Shown here: one piece after another, positions 26,767-36,000 of the stretch | How the letters are laid out: each line of letters begins with the position of its first letter | How positions within the stretch are numbered: the first letter of the stretch is position 1 | Source: Terriglobus tenax | GTDB taxonomy: Bacteria > Acidobacteriota > Terriglobia > Terriglobales > Acidobacteriaceae | Length of the DNA: 64,000 nucleotides | Assembly (NCBI RefSeq): GCF_025685395.1 | Contig: NZ_JAGSYA010000004.1 | Location: forward strand, 434,001 to 498,000 | Direction: 5' to 3' | Position numbers and translations under genes: made by a program | Notes under the pieces: generated by a model | Told to the model about the DNA's origin: nothing | Databases searched by the model: none | What the model saw: only the letters and a program-made list of their open reading frames with translations

Positions 26767-27762
26767 TCAGGAGTTTATTTCCAGCCACTTTAGAAGACGA
26801 CGGATACTGCCTGTCGCTAAAGCAACACAGGAGTCACCCGCACCATAGTAGAGTCTGATCGTGTCGCCATCGTGATCTATGGTTTGACCGCATGGAAAGA
26901 CAACATCTTTCACATCGCCGCCTCGTTCGTAGGGAGCTTCCGGGCCAAACATCCAGGAATCTCCCCGTTGCAGGCATATGTCAGGCTTTTCAAGATCAAA
27001 CAGAGCAAGCCCCAGGCGATAGATGCTGCCTGACGCCGTCGTCCGCACCCCGTGGTAGAGCACAAGCCATCCTTTGTCCGTTTCGATAGGCGGTGAGCAT
27101 AGACCTATTTTGTTGGCGTCCCACCAGCCTCCGCGTCGCGCCTCCAACATGATCTTGTGGCTGCCCCAATGCCGCAGATCCGGCGAATAAGAGATCCACA
27201 TGTGAGCTCCAAAGCTCGTCATCGGACGATGGATGAGGGCCCACAACCCCCCGACCTTCCTTGGCAACAGCGCAGCATCTTTATCTTCCGGAGGCATGAT
27301 GACTCCCAGACGTTCAAAGCTGCGAAAATCAGTCGTCAGCGCGAGAGAGACTCCAGGGCCTCCACGTGCAAAAGAGGTGAAGGCAACGGCATACTTCTCG
27401 AGTTCCGGGACATAGGTAATTCTTGGGTCTTCAATCCCCCATATCTCCTCTGGATTCTCACGCGGATTGGCCATCAGGGTGGGCTCCGCATCGATACGCC
27501 AGCCATCCACTCCATTCGTGGAGCGAGCAGCGCACAGGTGCGATAGACCCCGCCTGTCTTCAACGCGGCAGAGCAACAATGTGTCCCCATCCAGCAGCCT
27601 TACGGCACCTGCGTTGAAAACGCTGTTGATAGGATACGGCCAGTTTTCACGGCTCAGGATGGGGTTATTCTCGTAGCGAGTGAATAGCGGTTCTTCCGCC
27701 GCCGGCTTCAATGAAGCGGGAACATCAGGCGGCAACGCAATGTGCGAAGCAACTTGGCTCAA
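26767..27762 (-). CDS. Glycoside hydrolase family 130-like mannoside phosphorylase/glycosidase
   Basis: 331 residues. GH130 features are the N-terminal RYENNPILSRENWPYPINSVFNAGAVRL, the catalytic region WGIEDPRITYVPELEKYAV with the acidic residue of E-D-P-R, and the C-terminal IRLYYGAGDSCVALATGSI. GH130 enzymes phosphorolyse, or less often hydrolyse, beta-1,4- or beta-1,2-mannosides, and some can run in the synthetic direction. The specific linkage cannot be decided here. The ATG at 27762 overlaps the stop of the glycosyltransferase gene (ATGA), so the two enzymes are made together. No signal peptide, so cytoplasmic. Confidence 0.88.
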   Translation of the reverse strand: MSQVASHIALPPDVPASLKPAAEEPLFTRYENNPILSRENWPYPINSVFNAGAVRLLDGDTLLLCRVEDRRGLSHLCAARSTNGVDGWRIDAEPTLMANPRENPEEIWGIEDPRITYVPELEKYAVAFTSFARGGPGVSLALTTDFRSFERLGVIMPPEDKDAALLPRKVGGLWALIHRPMTSFGAHMWISYSPDLRHWGSHKIMLEARRGGWWDANKIGLCSPPIETDKGWLVLYHGVRTTASGSIYRLGLALFDLEKPDICLQRGDSWMFGPEAPYERGGDVKDVVFPCGQTIDHDGDTIRLYYGAGDSCVALATGSIRRLLKWLEINS

Positions 27763-30089
27763 CGGGAAACACTCATTTCTAGTTGTGTTTTGGAACAGGT
27801 TGTTACTTGAAAGTCCTGCATGTCGAGAAGAGCCATCAGGAAGGACAGTGTCGATTCAGCGCCCTGATTTTCGTTGACCCGATCCGGATGCAGTCCATCG
27901 CGGCAGCCGCCGGTCGAGGAGTCGTAAAGGGGGACCTGAAGATCGTTCTCTCCCAGGAACCAGCGGAAGGCAGACTGCGCTTCCTCAAGCCAGTGCGGCT
28001 GACCCGTCATCTGGTAGGCAAGCAAGCATGAAGAAACCGCACCACATGCTTCCACCGGTTGTTGGTCAAAACGCGCCTTCATCCCAGCAGCAAACGCAAA
28101 CCCACGCGATCCAATGGGAACAAAAGTCGTTTCGCCGCCGTGATGCTGTTCCGAAAGCAGCCACCGCAGAGACTCAAGACCAGCATCCACCATTCTTTGG
28201 TTGCCACTGCTTGATCCCGCGACAAGCAACGCCTGGGGAAGCCTGGCATTGGAATAGGCCAGGGTCTTTTCAAACCAGTGCCACTCCCCGGAACGAGTAG
28301 CTTCATAAATCGTCAGCAAACGATTGGCAAGCTCATTGCGGTAGCTCTGCACATGACGGTCACCTGGAAACTTATCCAGATAGCCCTGCATACCAAGTAT
28401 GGAGAACGCCCACGCACGAGGGCTTGTAAACGAGAGCGCCGTCGCCGATGCCGCTTCAAAAAGGCGGCCTGCCGCCAATCGGAACCCGGCATCCTCGGTA
28501 CTCGCAAGCACAATGCCCAGCGCCCATAATGACCGGCCGTGACTATCTTCAGAGCCAACGTCTTCCAACCACTCTCTGCCATAGCTCAGAAAATTTCTGA
28601 ACCGGCCGCTTTGCTCGTTGAAAGCAAGCCACAGAAAGGCAAGGTACCGTCGCGCCAAAGCGCTATAGCTTTCACAACGGGTAAGCGGTGAGCTGTTGAG
28701 GCGCATTGCAACAATCAGTGCCCGTGCATTGTCATCTGTGGTGTAGCCCTCGCTGTAGTTAGGGAGCGAGAAGATGGCATGCTGCAATATGCCGGTATCG
28801 TCGGTCATGGTTTGCAGATGGCCGCTATTGAAGTCAGGAACCTGGTTGATCGTCTTCACAGCGAATAGATCTGGCAGCGCAGGGCGTGGCCGCAGCATGC
28901 GCTCGATACGAGCATGCTGAAAGCACTCCACGTAGGCCTGGGCCGTCTTTTGCCATGTCGTCCGTCGAGAGTACAGATACGCACGTTTGCGCATCGCATG
29001 ACGCACCGCATCATCCCGCAACAAATCGATCACTGCCTCCGCTATGGCTTGGTGATCGTCGAACGGAACCAGCAGGCCGCGGTCTTCTGCTAACAACTCC
29101 CTGGCATGCCAATACGGAGTGGAGATAACCGCCTTCCCCGCCCCCAGCGCAATTGCGAGTGTTCCAGAAACGACCTGCGCTTCCTGGCGGTAAGGCGTGA
29201 TGTAGATATCCGCAGAGCCGATCTGTTCGAAAAGTTCCTCTGAGCTGACAAAACGATTGTTGAAGACAACGTGAGAAGAGACTCCGAGCTCTTCCGCCAG
29301 CCGCTGCAAACTATTCCGATAGCGCTCTCCCGCAGATTTCAAGACATGCGGATGCGTCGCGCCGCAGACGACGTAAATTACGTCGCGATTCGTTTTAAGA
29401 ATTTCAGGAAGCGCACGGATGACATTCTCAATGCCCTTGTTCGGCGAAAGCAGACCAAATGTGAGCAGAACCTGCTTGCCCTCGGTCCCGAACATATCCT
29501 TGAAATAATTCGGATCTGAAAATGGAAGATCCGGCACTCCATGAGGGATAAGGTCAATCTTCTCTGCCGGCACACCATAGACAGCGCGCAATAAACCGGC
29601 GGCGTACTCGCTCATCACGATCACGCGGTCCGAGAGAAAGACAATCTCATCGAGAACTGCACGTTGCTCATCGTCCGGCTCGCGAAGAACCGTATGAAGT
29701 GTCGTCACCAAGGGCATTTTCAGCTTTCGCAGAAGCGTGAGTATGTACCGGCCTGCCACGCCTCCATAGATGCCGTACTCATGCTGCAAACAAACCAGGT
29801 CATTTCCGTGGAAGTTGAGAAACTCCGCGGCACGCTCATAGGAAGACTCGTCCTCCTGGAAGATCTCCAGCCGCACACGATCCGGATACAGGTAAGCAGA
29901 GTCCGGATCATTCACAGGAATGACAAAAGTCCCCAGGCCCGGGTATTCCCGCGTGATCGCATCGCTGAGATCCGTCGTGAATGTTGCGATGCCACACTGA
30001 CGCGGTAGATGGTTCCCGATCAACGCGATACGCGTAGGCAGGGGCAGCGCTCCGCCTTCCAGCGGCATTGGAGAATGCGAGGAACTCAT
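27759..30089 (-). CDS. GT4 glycosyltransferase fused to a C-terminal alpha-helical domain
   Basis: 776 residues. The N-terminal half (about 15-400) is a GT-B fold family 4 transferase. It has RIALIGNHLPRQCGIATFT, VCLQHEYGIYGG, LLTFGLLSPNKGIENVI, and the donor-site region YRQEAQVVSGTLAIALGAGKAVIS. The C-terminal half (about 415-765) is helical with DNARALIVAMRL, SHGRSLWALGIVLAS and GAESTLSFLMALLDM, resembling alpha/alpha-toroid glycosidase folds, but no catalytic residues can be assigned. Pairing with a GH130 gene suggests synthesis and turnover of a mannoside polymer. It starts near a long control region shared with two small upstream ORFs. Confidence 0.85.
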   Translation of the reverse strand: MSSSHSPMPLEGGALPLPTRIALIGNHLPRQCGIATFTTDLSDAITREYPGLGTFVIPVNDPDSAYLYPDRVRLEIFQEDESSYERAAEFLNFHGNDLVCLQHEYGIYGGVAGRYILTLLRKLKMPLVTTLHTVLREPDDEQRAVLDEIVFLSDRVIVMSEYAAGLLRAVYGVPAEKIDLIPHGVPDLPFSDPNYFKDMFGTEGKQVLLTFGLLSPNKGIENVIRALPEILKTNRDVIYVVCGATHPHVLKSAGERYRNSLQRLAEELGVSSHVVFNNRFVSSEELFEQIGSADIYITPYRQEAQVVSGTLAIALGAGKAVISTPYWHARELLAEDRGLLVPFDDHQAIAEAVIDLLRDDAVRHAMRKRAYLYSRRTTWQKTAQAYVECFQHARIERMLRPRPALPDLFAVKTINQVPDFNSGHLQTMTDDTGILQHAIFSLPNYSEGYTTDDNARALIVAMRLNSSPLTRCESYSALARRYLAFLWLAFNEQSGRFRNFLSYGREWLEDVGSEDSHGRSLWALGIVLASTEDAGFRLAAGRLFEAASATALSFTSPRAWAFSILGMQGYLDKFPGDRHVQSYRNELANRLLTIYEATRSGEWHWFEKTLAYSNARLPQALLVAGSSSGNQRMVDAGLESLRWLLSEQHHGGETTFVPIGSRGFAFAAGMKARFDQQPVEACGAVSSCLLAYQMTGQPHWLEEAQSAFRWFLGENDLQVPLYDSSTGGCRDGLHPDRVNENQGAESTLSFLMALLDMQDFQVTTCSKTQLEMSVSR

Positions 30090-30173
30090 ACGAGCCAGCT
30101 TTCATGAACCGGTATTGCCCTTTTGAGGAAAGTGAAGCCGCCTCCTGGACTTCCAGGCTGCTCTATTCCGTCT

Positions 30174-30575
30174 CTATGCCATGACCTCGCGCAGGAGCAT
30201 TTCATCGACCAGCCCGAGCGATGCATGGCGCTGAATCTGCCGCGTGTGCAGTACTACCTTCGCCACATAGAATCCCGGATACTTTGTGACGCTTACCCGG
30301 CCCAGTTCAGCGGTATTGAAGCGCTCTCCAATCTGGGACAGCACTAGAACCGCAGCGTTCCTGCATGCAGCTTCTTTTGACAGCCCAAAGGCTACCCGCG
30401 AACCAGAGTCGGTCAACCAGACGAAATGCCATCCGGCTTGACGGATTACGTTGTCTACAGCCTCTGCCGAAGAAGCAGCAATCTCCATCCATCCATCGCA
30501 AAAGGATGCCAGTGTAAGACTGACCTCTTGCGGCAAGGTTGTTCCATTCCGCAGAAAAACCGTGGGTAGGCTCAC
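30174..30575 (-). CDS. Conserved hypothetical protein, 133 aa
   Basis: GTG start at 30575, overlapping the stop of the upstream short ORF (GTGA). Soluble, no signal peptide. Recognisable stretches are AGWHFVWLTDSGSRVAFGLSKEAA, ERFNTAELGRVSVTKYPGFYVAKV and LHTRQIQRHASLGLVDEM. From memory, proteins with this pattern occur in many copies in Acidobacteria genomes without assigned function. It lies 84 bp upstream of the glycosyltransferase gene on the same strand. A small DNA- or ligand-binding domain is possible but not supported by a motif. Confidence 0.7.
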   Translation of the reverse strand: MSLPTVFLRNGTTLPQEVSLTLASFCDGWMEIAASSAEAVDNVIRQAGWHFVWLTDSGSRVAFGLSKEAACRNAAVLVLSQIGERFNTAELGRVSVTKYPGFYVAKVVLHTRQIQRHASLGLVDEMLLREVMA

Positions 30576-30781
30576 GCGGATTGTCTTCTTGCAAAAGCTA
30601 AAGAAAATGACTGCTCAGGGCTATCGGCACTCTTCGTCGTAGATTCATCCTTCAAGGATGAGGACGTGAGTTCGACGGAATATCCTGTTGCATCAGGTTC
30701 AGATGGTCTGATGGCGGAGAGAACGCTTTTAGCGACTCTGCGGGGAGAACGATTCTTATCGTGGGGAGGATCAGCTAGCAT
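30572..30781 (-). CDS. Short hypothetical ORF, 69 aa
   Basis: Hydrophilic, rich in Ser, Arg, Asp and Glu, no motif or membrane segment. The only support is its GTGA overlap with the conserved 133-aa gene downstream and its position at the start of that transcript. It could be a leader ORF that couples translation. A chance frame is equally possible. Confidence 0.35.
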   Translation of the reverse strand: MLADPPHDKNRSPRRVAKSVLSAIRPSEPDATGYSVELTSSSLKDESTTKSADSPEQSFSLAFARRQSA

Positions 30782-30952
30782 GTAGCGCTCCAGTAGTCCT
30801 GCTGCTTACTTGAAAGGTGCTCGTCTGGAGCAAAGCAATGGACCGCTGAAGGCGAGAAATAAAAAAGATGACTGCTAGACCGAGCATACTCCTCTTATCC
30901 AAGCGATGACCGTTATTTACTGGCGGTGGGGTTTACAACCGAACCTTGCGTC

Positions 30953-30972
30953 TGTGGGAAATCAAACTTAAG
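30953..30972 (+). repeat. Direct repeat copy 1
   Basis: Begins TGTGGGAAATCAAACTTA. It matches the copy at 31029-31048 at 17 of 20 positions with a start-to-start distance of 76 bp, in the divergent control region. Confidence 0.55.
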
Positions 30973-31028
30973 CGCAATTAAATACTTTCCCAGCCCCAAG
31001 AACCTTCGCAATCCTCGTTCCCTCCGTA

Positions 31029-31048
31029 TGTGCGAAATCACACTTATG
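31029..31048 (+). repeat. Direct repeat copy 2
   Basis: Begins TGTGCGAAATCACACTTA, the second copy of the 20-base repeat. It also contains TGTG and CACA as a short inverted repeat separated by six bases, two bases tighter than a classical CRP site. Confidence 0.55.
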
Positions 31049-31085
31049 ACCAATGCCTGTGCGCGTTTGGGCGCTATCAAGTGGG

Positions 31086-31113
31086 CCCTTTCATTTATGT
31101 GACACAAGGCACA
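31086..31113 (+). promoter_or_regulatory. 28-base element upstream of the first Crp-family gene
   Basis: Starts CCCTTTCATTTATGTGA and ends AAGGCACA. 23 of 28 bases are identical to 31987-32014 upstream of the second Crp gene. Each copy ends about 95-115 bases before its gene. The core TCA...GTGA is an imperfect inverted repeat, consistent with a shared operator. Confidence 0.6.
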
Positions 31114-31208
31114 TAATGTATGCCAACCACGTGCGTCGGATCTTTTATGGATATTCCTTGAAGAGTTGTGACCGCTTTCAAATCTGAGTTTCCAGGCATC
31201 CGCAAAAA

Positions 31209-31922
31209 ATGTTGGACAGTCCCTTCACCAATACGCTGCTCCGTCATCTTCCTGCGGACTCGATACAGAGGTTGGCACTTCGCCACGTTGATCTTCCTCG
31301 TGGACGCAACCTCGCCGTTATCGGCCACCGCATTGAGAATCTGTACTTCCTCGAAGAAGGTATCGCTTCCATGACGACCAGTTTTGAAAACGGCTCCCAG
31401 GTAGAGGTGAGCATGTTCGGGTATGAGTCGGTCATTGGTGTGTCAGCGCTAATGGGTGCAAAGCAGAGTCTCAACCGCGTGTTCATGCAACTCGGCGGCT
31501 CTGGATACGCCTGCATCGTCACAGATGCATGGAGAGAATTCCAACGAAACAGCCACTTTCAAACCCTGACGCTGCGATTTGTACAGGCGCAACTTACCCT
31601 CTCCATGCAGAATGCCGCCTGCAACTCGACACATACGTATGAACAGCGTCTGGCCCGCTGGCTGCTCATATGCTCCGAGCGTGCACAGCGCGAAACGCTC
31701 GAACTGGCCCAGGAGTTTGTAGCAGAAATGTTGGGAAGCACCCGTTCTACCGTGTCGATCGCGGCTGCCCATCTCAAGGAAAAAGGCCTCATCGAATACA
31801 GCCGCGGTACGCTTCGTATTCTCAACAAGGCTGGACTCGAAGCGGAGTCTTGCGAATGCTACCGTGTCGTTCGAAACCACCTTAAAAACCTCACTGAATT
31901 CGACACCGACTTCATCACGTAG
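31209..31922 (+). CDS. Crp/Fnr-family transcriptional regulator 1
   Basis: 237 residues. An N-terminal cyclic-nucleotide-binding-like domain (about 1-140, GRNLAVIGHRIENLYFLEEGIASM) is followed by a winged helix-turn-helix (about 165-225) with LAQEFVAEMLGSTRSTVSIAAAHLKEKGLIEYSRGTLRIL. The N-terminus has no cysteine cluster for an FNR-type iron-sulfur centre, and the cAMP-binding arginine-serine pair is not evident, so the ligand is unknown. The tail CECYRVVRNHL is shared with the neighbouring paralogue (CECYAITKRL). The two genes are tandem and share an upstream element. Confidence 0.87.
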   Translation: MLDSPFTNTLLRHLPADSIQRLALRHVDLPRGRNLAVIGHRIENLYFLEEGIASMTTSFENGSQVEVSMFGYESVIGVSALMGAKQSLNRVFMQLGGSGYACIVTDAWREFQRNSHFQTLTLRFVQAQLTLSMQNAACNSTHTYEQRLARWLLICSERAQRETLELAQEFVAEMLGSTRSTVSIAAAHLKEKGLIEYSRGTLRILNKAGLEAESCECYRVVRNHLKNLTEFDTDFIT

Positions 31923-31986
31923 AAGTGAATGGCAGGCTTTCCATGCAGTCCAGAGCCAATGGCTGCAGATTTAGCGCTCTGGCGCT

Positions 31987-32014
31987 CCCTTTCACCTAAG
32001 TGAGATAAGGCACA
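31987..32014 (+). promoter_or_regulatory. 28-base element upstream of the second Crp-family gene
   Basis: Starts CCCTTTCACCTAAGTGA and ends AAGGCACA. Here TCAC and GTGA form an exact inverted repeat around CTAA. It matches the element at 31086-31113 at 23 of 28 positions. Confidence 0.6.
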
Positions 32015-32126
32015 GACAGAAGCCTTGTACCTGCCTAGCGTTGATCTAAGAGCCCAAACGGCTCATCAGACACGCATGCAGGCCTCACCTCAGGCAATCC
32101 CTTGCGAACTGACGAAGGGATCGCCT

Positions 32127-32822
32127 GTGAACCGCCGAACCAACCGTCTGTTGCAGAGTCTGCCTGACGTCTATCGCAAGGCTCTGATCGCCAGCATGGA
32201 AGAGGTCGATCTGCCTGTCTCTCGCATTCTCTATGAGGCTGGTAAAACGCCGAAATATGCTCATTTTGTCCTGTCTGGAGCTGTCTCTGTGGTCGGTTCC
32301 CTCAAGACAGGCGACGGTGTAGAGGTCTTTTCTGTCGGACGTGAAGGACTTGTCGAAGCGACTCATCTTCTCGGAATCGGCAATTCGTCCACGCGGGCGT
32401 TCGTTCAGGTGAAAGGCAGTGCAGCACGTATCCCGCTTGCGGAGCTCCAGCGCCACTTCCAGGACTATCAGCCGCTGCGCTCCGTCATCCTCTCCTATGT
32501 GCAATCTCGAACATTCATTCTCGAACAGTTGTCAGCCTGCAATCGGCATCATGAGGTAGAACCCCGCATCGTCCGCTGGCTCTTGATGATGCAGGATCGG
32601 ATCGAATCGAATGCCTTTCCGATCACACAGGAATTCCTGGCGGAACTTCTGGGAACGCGCCGGACAACGGTCAGCCGTGCGGCAAAGCGCCTGCAAGGTA
32701 CAGGGCTTATTCATTACAGTCGAGGCAATATGCGCATTGTGAATCGCAGGGGGCTCGAACAGTCCGCGTGTGAGTGCTATGCCATTACAAAACGGCTGGC
32801 TGCGACAAGCAACGTCCCGTAG
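32127..32822 (+). CDS. Crp/Fnr-family transcriptional regulator 2
   Basis: 231 residues if it starts at the GTG at 32127, which follows AAGG by eight bases and makes the N-terminus (RTNRLLQSLP) align with the paralogue (FTNTLLRHLP). Frames from 32025 or 32076 add unaligned residues. A sensor domain (about 15-140) is followed by a helix-turn-helix ITQEFLAELLGTRRTTVSRAAKRLQGTGLIHYSRGNMRIVN. The conserved tail SACECYAITKRL carries Cys-x-Cys in both paralogues. The gene is followed by a strong terminator. Ligand and targets unknown. Confidence 0.85.
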   Translation: MNRRTNRLLQSLPDVYRKALIASMEEVDLPVSRILYEAGKTPKYAHFVLSGAVSVVGSLKTGDGVEVFSVGREGLVEATHLLGIGNSSTRAFVQVKGSAARIPLAELQRHFQDYQPLRSVILSYVQSRTFILEQLSACNRHHEVEPRIVRWLLMMQDRIESNAFPITQEFLAELLGTRRTTVSRAAKRLQGTGLIHYSRGNMRIVNRRGLEQSACECYAITKRLAATSNVP

Positions 32823-32943
32823 ATCACAGCCGTGCAGAACGAATAATTCTTATTCTGGCGAGGCTGGAAGAGCTCGGCATATGCTTTGTCCTCTTCAGCC
32901 TCTCAGGTACCCGGTTTCCTTATGGGCAAATTGACGAGAGCAC

Positions 32944-32980
32944 AAAGGGGAGATGCCACTTCATGGCATCTCCCCTTTGT
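32944..32980. terminator. Bidirectional terminator between Crp regulator 2 and the TonB receptor
   Basis: A perfect 15-bp stem (AAAGGGGAGATGCCA with its complement), CTTCA loop and T-rich flanks on both strands. It lies between two convergent genes. Confidence 0.9.
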
Positions 32981-33064
32981 CTTACTTCTCCAGTGCATGC
33001 TTCTCCTGCCCGGCCGAATGTTGCCGTAGCTACCTATCGAAGAAACTACCCCGGTCGAAACTCC

Positions 33065-36000
33065 TCAGAAGTAGCCTTTGATACCGAACTGCAATACGCG
33101 GGGTGCTGTACCGGAACGCAGTGACGAAATCACGCCAAAGTCCGCATTGCCGAAGACACTGCCCGGAGAACCGAACGTCGTCGAATTGAGAGCATTGAAC
33201 GCCTCCGCTCGAAACTCGGCTTTGTAGCGATCCTGAAAGGTCAGCGTCTTGGTTACAGACGCATCCAGATTCACTGTCGGCTGCGTGAAGGTACGTGGCA
33301 GGTTTCTGGGAGCATTCCCAAAGGTATACGCTGGAATTGCCTGGAAGGCATTCTTGTTCAGCCATGCGTTGACCGTTGGGTGCGCCATACCGGGATCCCC
33401 GATCAGGTTTGGCCTGCTGCCGCCGTACAGGGGAGCGTTGGCTGTTACCGCGATCACGTTGCCGCTATAGGCCGAAAGAATGCCATTCACGCGCCACCCA
33501 CCGGCGGTTGAGCGTATCCACCGCGATGCAGTTGCTGGAACCGGAATTTCGTACCCCGCCGAAACAACCATCCTGTGCGGCTGGCTGCTGGTCGAGATCG
33601 CCTTCTCCGCCTTCAGATTGTCCCAGTTCTGTACCGAGTTGCTGCCCGAATCTGCGAACGTATTAGCTCCGTTGCCCAGCGTGTTGTCCAGGTACTTCGA
33701 CCAGGTATACGACGCCAGCAGCGACAACCCCGTGCTGTACTTACGCTGCACGCGGAGTGTGCCCGCCTGATAGTTCGAGCCACCCCAGTTCAGTGTGGAA
33801 GTTACACCGGTAAACTGGGGGAAATCGCGCAGCAGCGTTCCCCGTGCAATGGTAGGACTCGCCAGCGCACCCGTCGTGATAATACCGGCATAAGGATTCG
33901 CCACCAACTGCGTCAGCGCCGATCCCTGAGACAAGTACGACTGGTTCAGATGACCGTAAGCGTAGCTGGCCGGCAGATGCAGGCCGTGCGTTCCCGTGTA
34001 GCCAACCTGGACAGTCCACGAGGCCAACTGCTGTTGCACATTCAGGCTCCACTGCTGCGAGGTTCCACTTACCTGCCCGCGCGGATTGCCCGTAATGCTG
34101 GTACCCAGTCCAGTCAATGCGCCAAGCGAGCTCCCCGTCGGTGCCACGATGCCCTGCGGAAACGGATTGCTCAGTGATCCACTTGGCGTCAGCCCGCCGT
34201 CGAGGGATGCCGTATAGGCTGTAGCGCTTGAAAAGCCTGTATCACTCAGGCGAACGAAGTTACCCGTCATCGGTAGATAGCTGATACTGAAGCCCGCGCG
34301 AAATACAGTCGCTGGTGTCAGTTCGTAGACGAGTCCCACGCGTGGACCGAAGTTGTTCCACGTCGTATCGCGGCTGCCGCGCGACAGACCATTCACGCCT
34401 GGATATTCCATCCCGCCCTTCAGTTGCAGTCCCTGATAGGTTGTCGTCAGGTCAGGGTCAAAGTTGGCAATGTTGTTATGGCGCGCTGTTGTTGCGGTCT
34501 CATGGTCCCAGCGCAAACCGAGGTTCAGCGTCAGCCGTGGCAGGATCTTCCAGTTATCCTGCACATAACCCGCATAGTAGTACGTTGAGTAGAGGTAATT
34601 CTGGTAGCGGTACAAAGTTCCACTGGCGGGATTACCCAGCATGAAGGAAGCAAAATCATATCCGTTGGTCGCGGCCGCGGTTGCGCTCGGCCCCTTGGTC
34701 CAGTTTCGATCAAAGTCGAAACGCAGCAGTCCCGGACCCTGCACCGAATCCCAGCGGTAGAGCCGTCCCTCGAAGCCGGTCTTGATATCGTGCCTGGAGT
34801 GAATGTAACTCAGCGATCCGCTCAGCGAGTGAGCATAGCCGCGCTGCGATGCAGCGTCTCCCGGCTGTGATCCGATTCCCGAGACCGTTGTAAAGCCGAA
34901 GTAAGGAAAGATAGGAAACTGCTGCTGCGTGTTCAGAGAGGAAGGAAACCGCAGCGTAGCTGCGTCAAAGCCTCTGCTCACCGGAATACGGTCGATGCCG
35001 AAGCGGTTGAACCCAACCCGCCACTCCATCAACAAGGTAGGACGCAGCACATCGGAGTAGCTGAGAAAAGCGCTGTTACGCACATACGTCGTCTTGCTGG
35101 TACCTGGCGTTGCGATGTTGTCGTCGCCGAAGGGCTGAGGCCAGTTCGTTGGAGTCGTATCCTGCGTGTAGCGCCCTGCCACCTGCCGGGTCGGCGTCAG
35201 ATAGTAATCCATGCGCAGGCCATAGGCGTTGCGCTGATAAGACGTGTTGGCCGAAGTCAGAAAGTTGTTGACGCCCGTTGCGCTCGCCACATTCGGTGCC
35301 GGGTAGTACGATGCCACCGTCTTGGCTACTGGGCTCACCCGGTTTGACGGAATCACGTTACCTGCAAACGGCGTACGCGTATTATTGGGACCACCGGTCG
35401 ACAAAGGATCATAGATCGTCACCAGTGCACCCGTTGCGTCGAAGGTTTGTGAAAAGTCGCCCTGCCGCTGTCGATCGGTCGGCACTGTATAGAGAGATCG
35501 GCTCTGCGTAGAACGCCGGAAGCCTTCCCAGTTGAAGAAGAAGAACAGCTTGTTCTTCACCACAGGACCGCCGACCGTCAAGCCATACTGGTGCTGGCTG
35601 AAGGGAGCCACTTTAACACCGGAACGCTTGCTGAAATAATCGTTCGAGTTGAAGGCATTGTTCTCAGCAAACTCCCACAGGCTGCCATGAAACTCATTGG
35701 TGCCGCTTTTACTTACGTAGGAGACAACGCCACCACCCGTGCGGCCATACTCCGCGCTGGGCGTGCTGGTCACAATATGTATCTCCGCGGTTGCGTCCAC
35801 GGAAGGCGACACCGCCGGACCGCCCGAGGTCTGGTTCTCGTCGGCAATGCCATCAAAAAGCCACGTGCTGCCCGACGGCGGGACTCCGCTGATGGAAGCG
35901 ACACCATCGCTATACGCGCTCGGCGCAAATCCACCCAGGTTACTCATGCCGCGGATACCCGGCACCAGGTTCAGAAATGCCACGGCATTGCGTCCGTTGG

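Larger units (their letters stand above)
30782..31208. other. Control region between the minus-strand ORFs and the first Crp-family gene
   Basis: 427 bp without a credible gene; small frames lack ribosome sites. It holds two near-identical 20-base direct repeats (30953 and 31029) and, nearer the plus-strand gene, the 28-base element at 31086-31113. AT-richer than surrounding DNA. Confidence 0.6.

Noticed and set aside
31029-31048. Classical CRP site in the second direct repeat
   Set aside because: TGTG and CACA are separated by six bases, two fewer than CRP needs, and it does not match FNR (TTGAT-N4-ATCAA) either.
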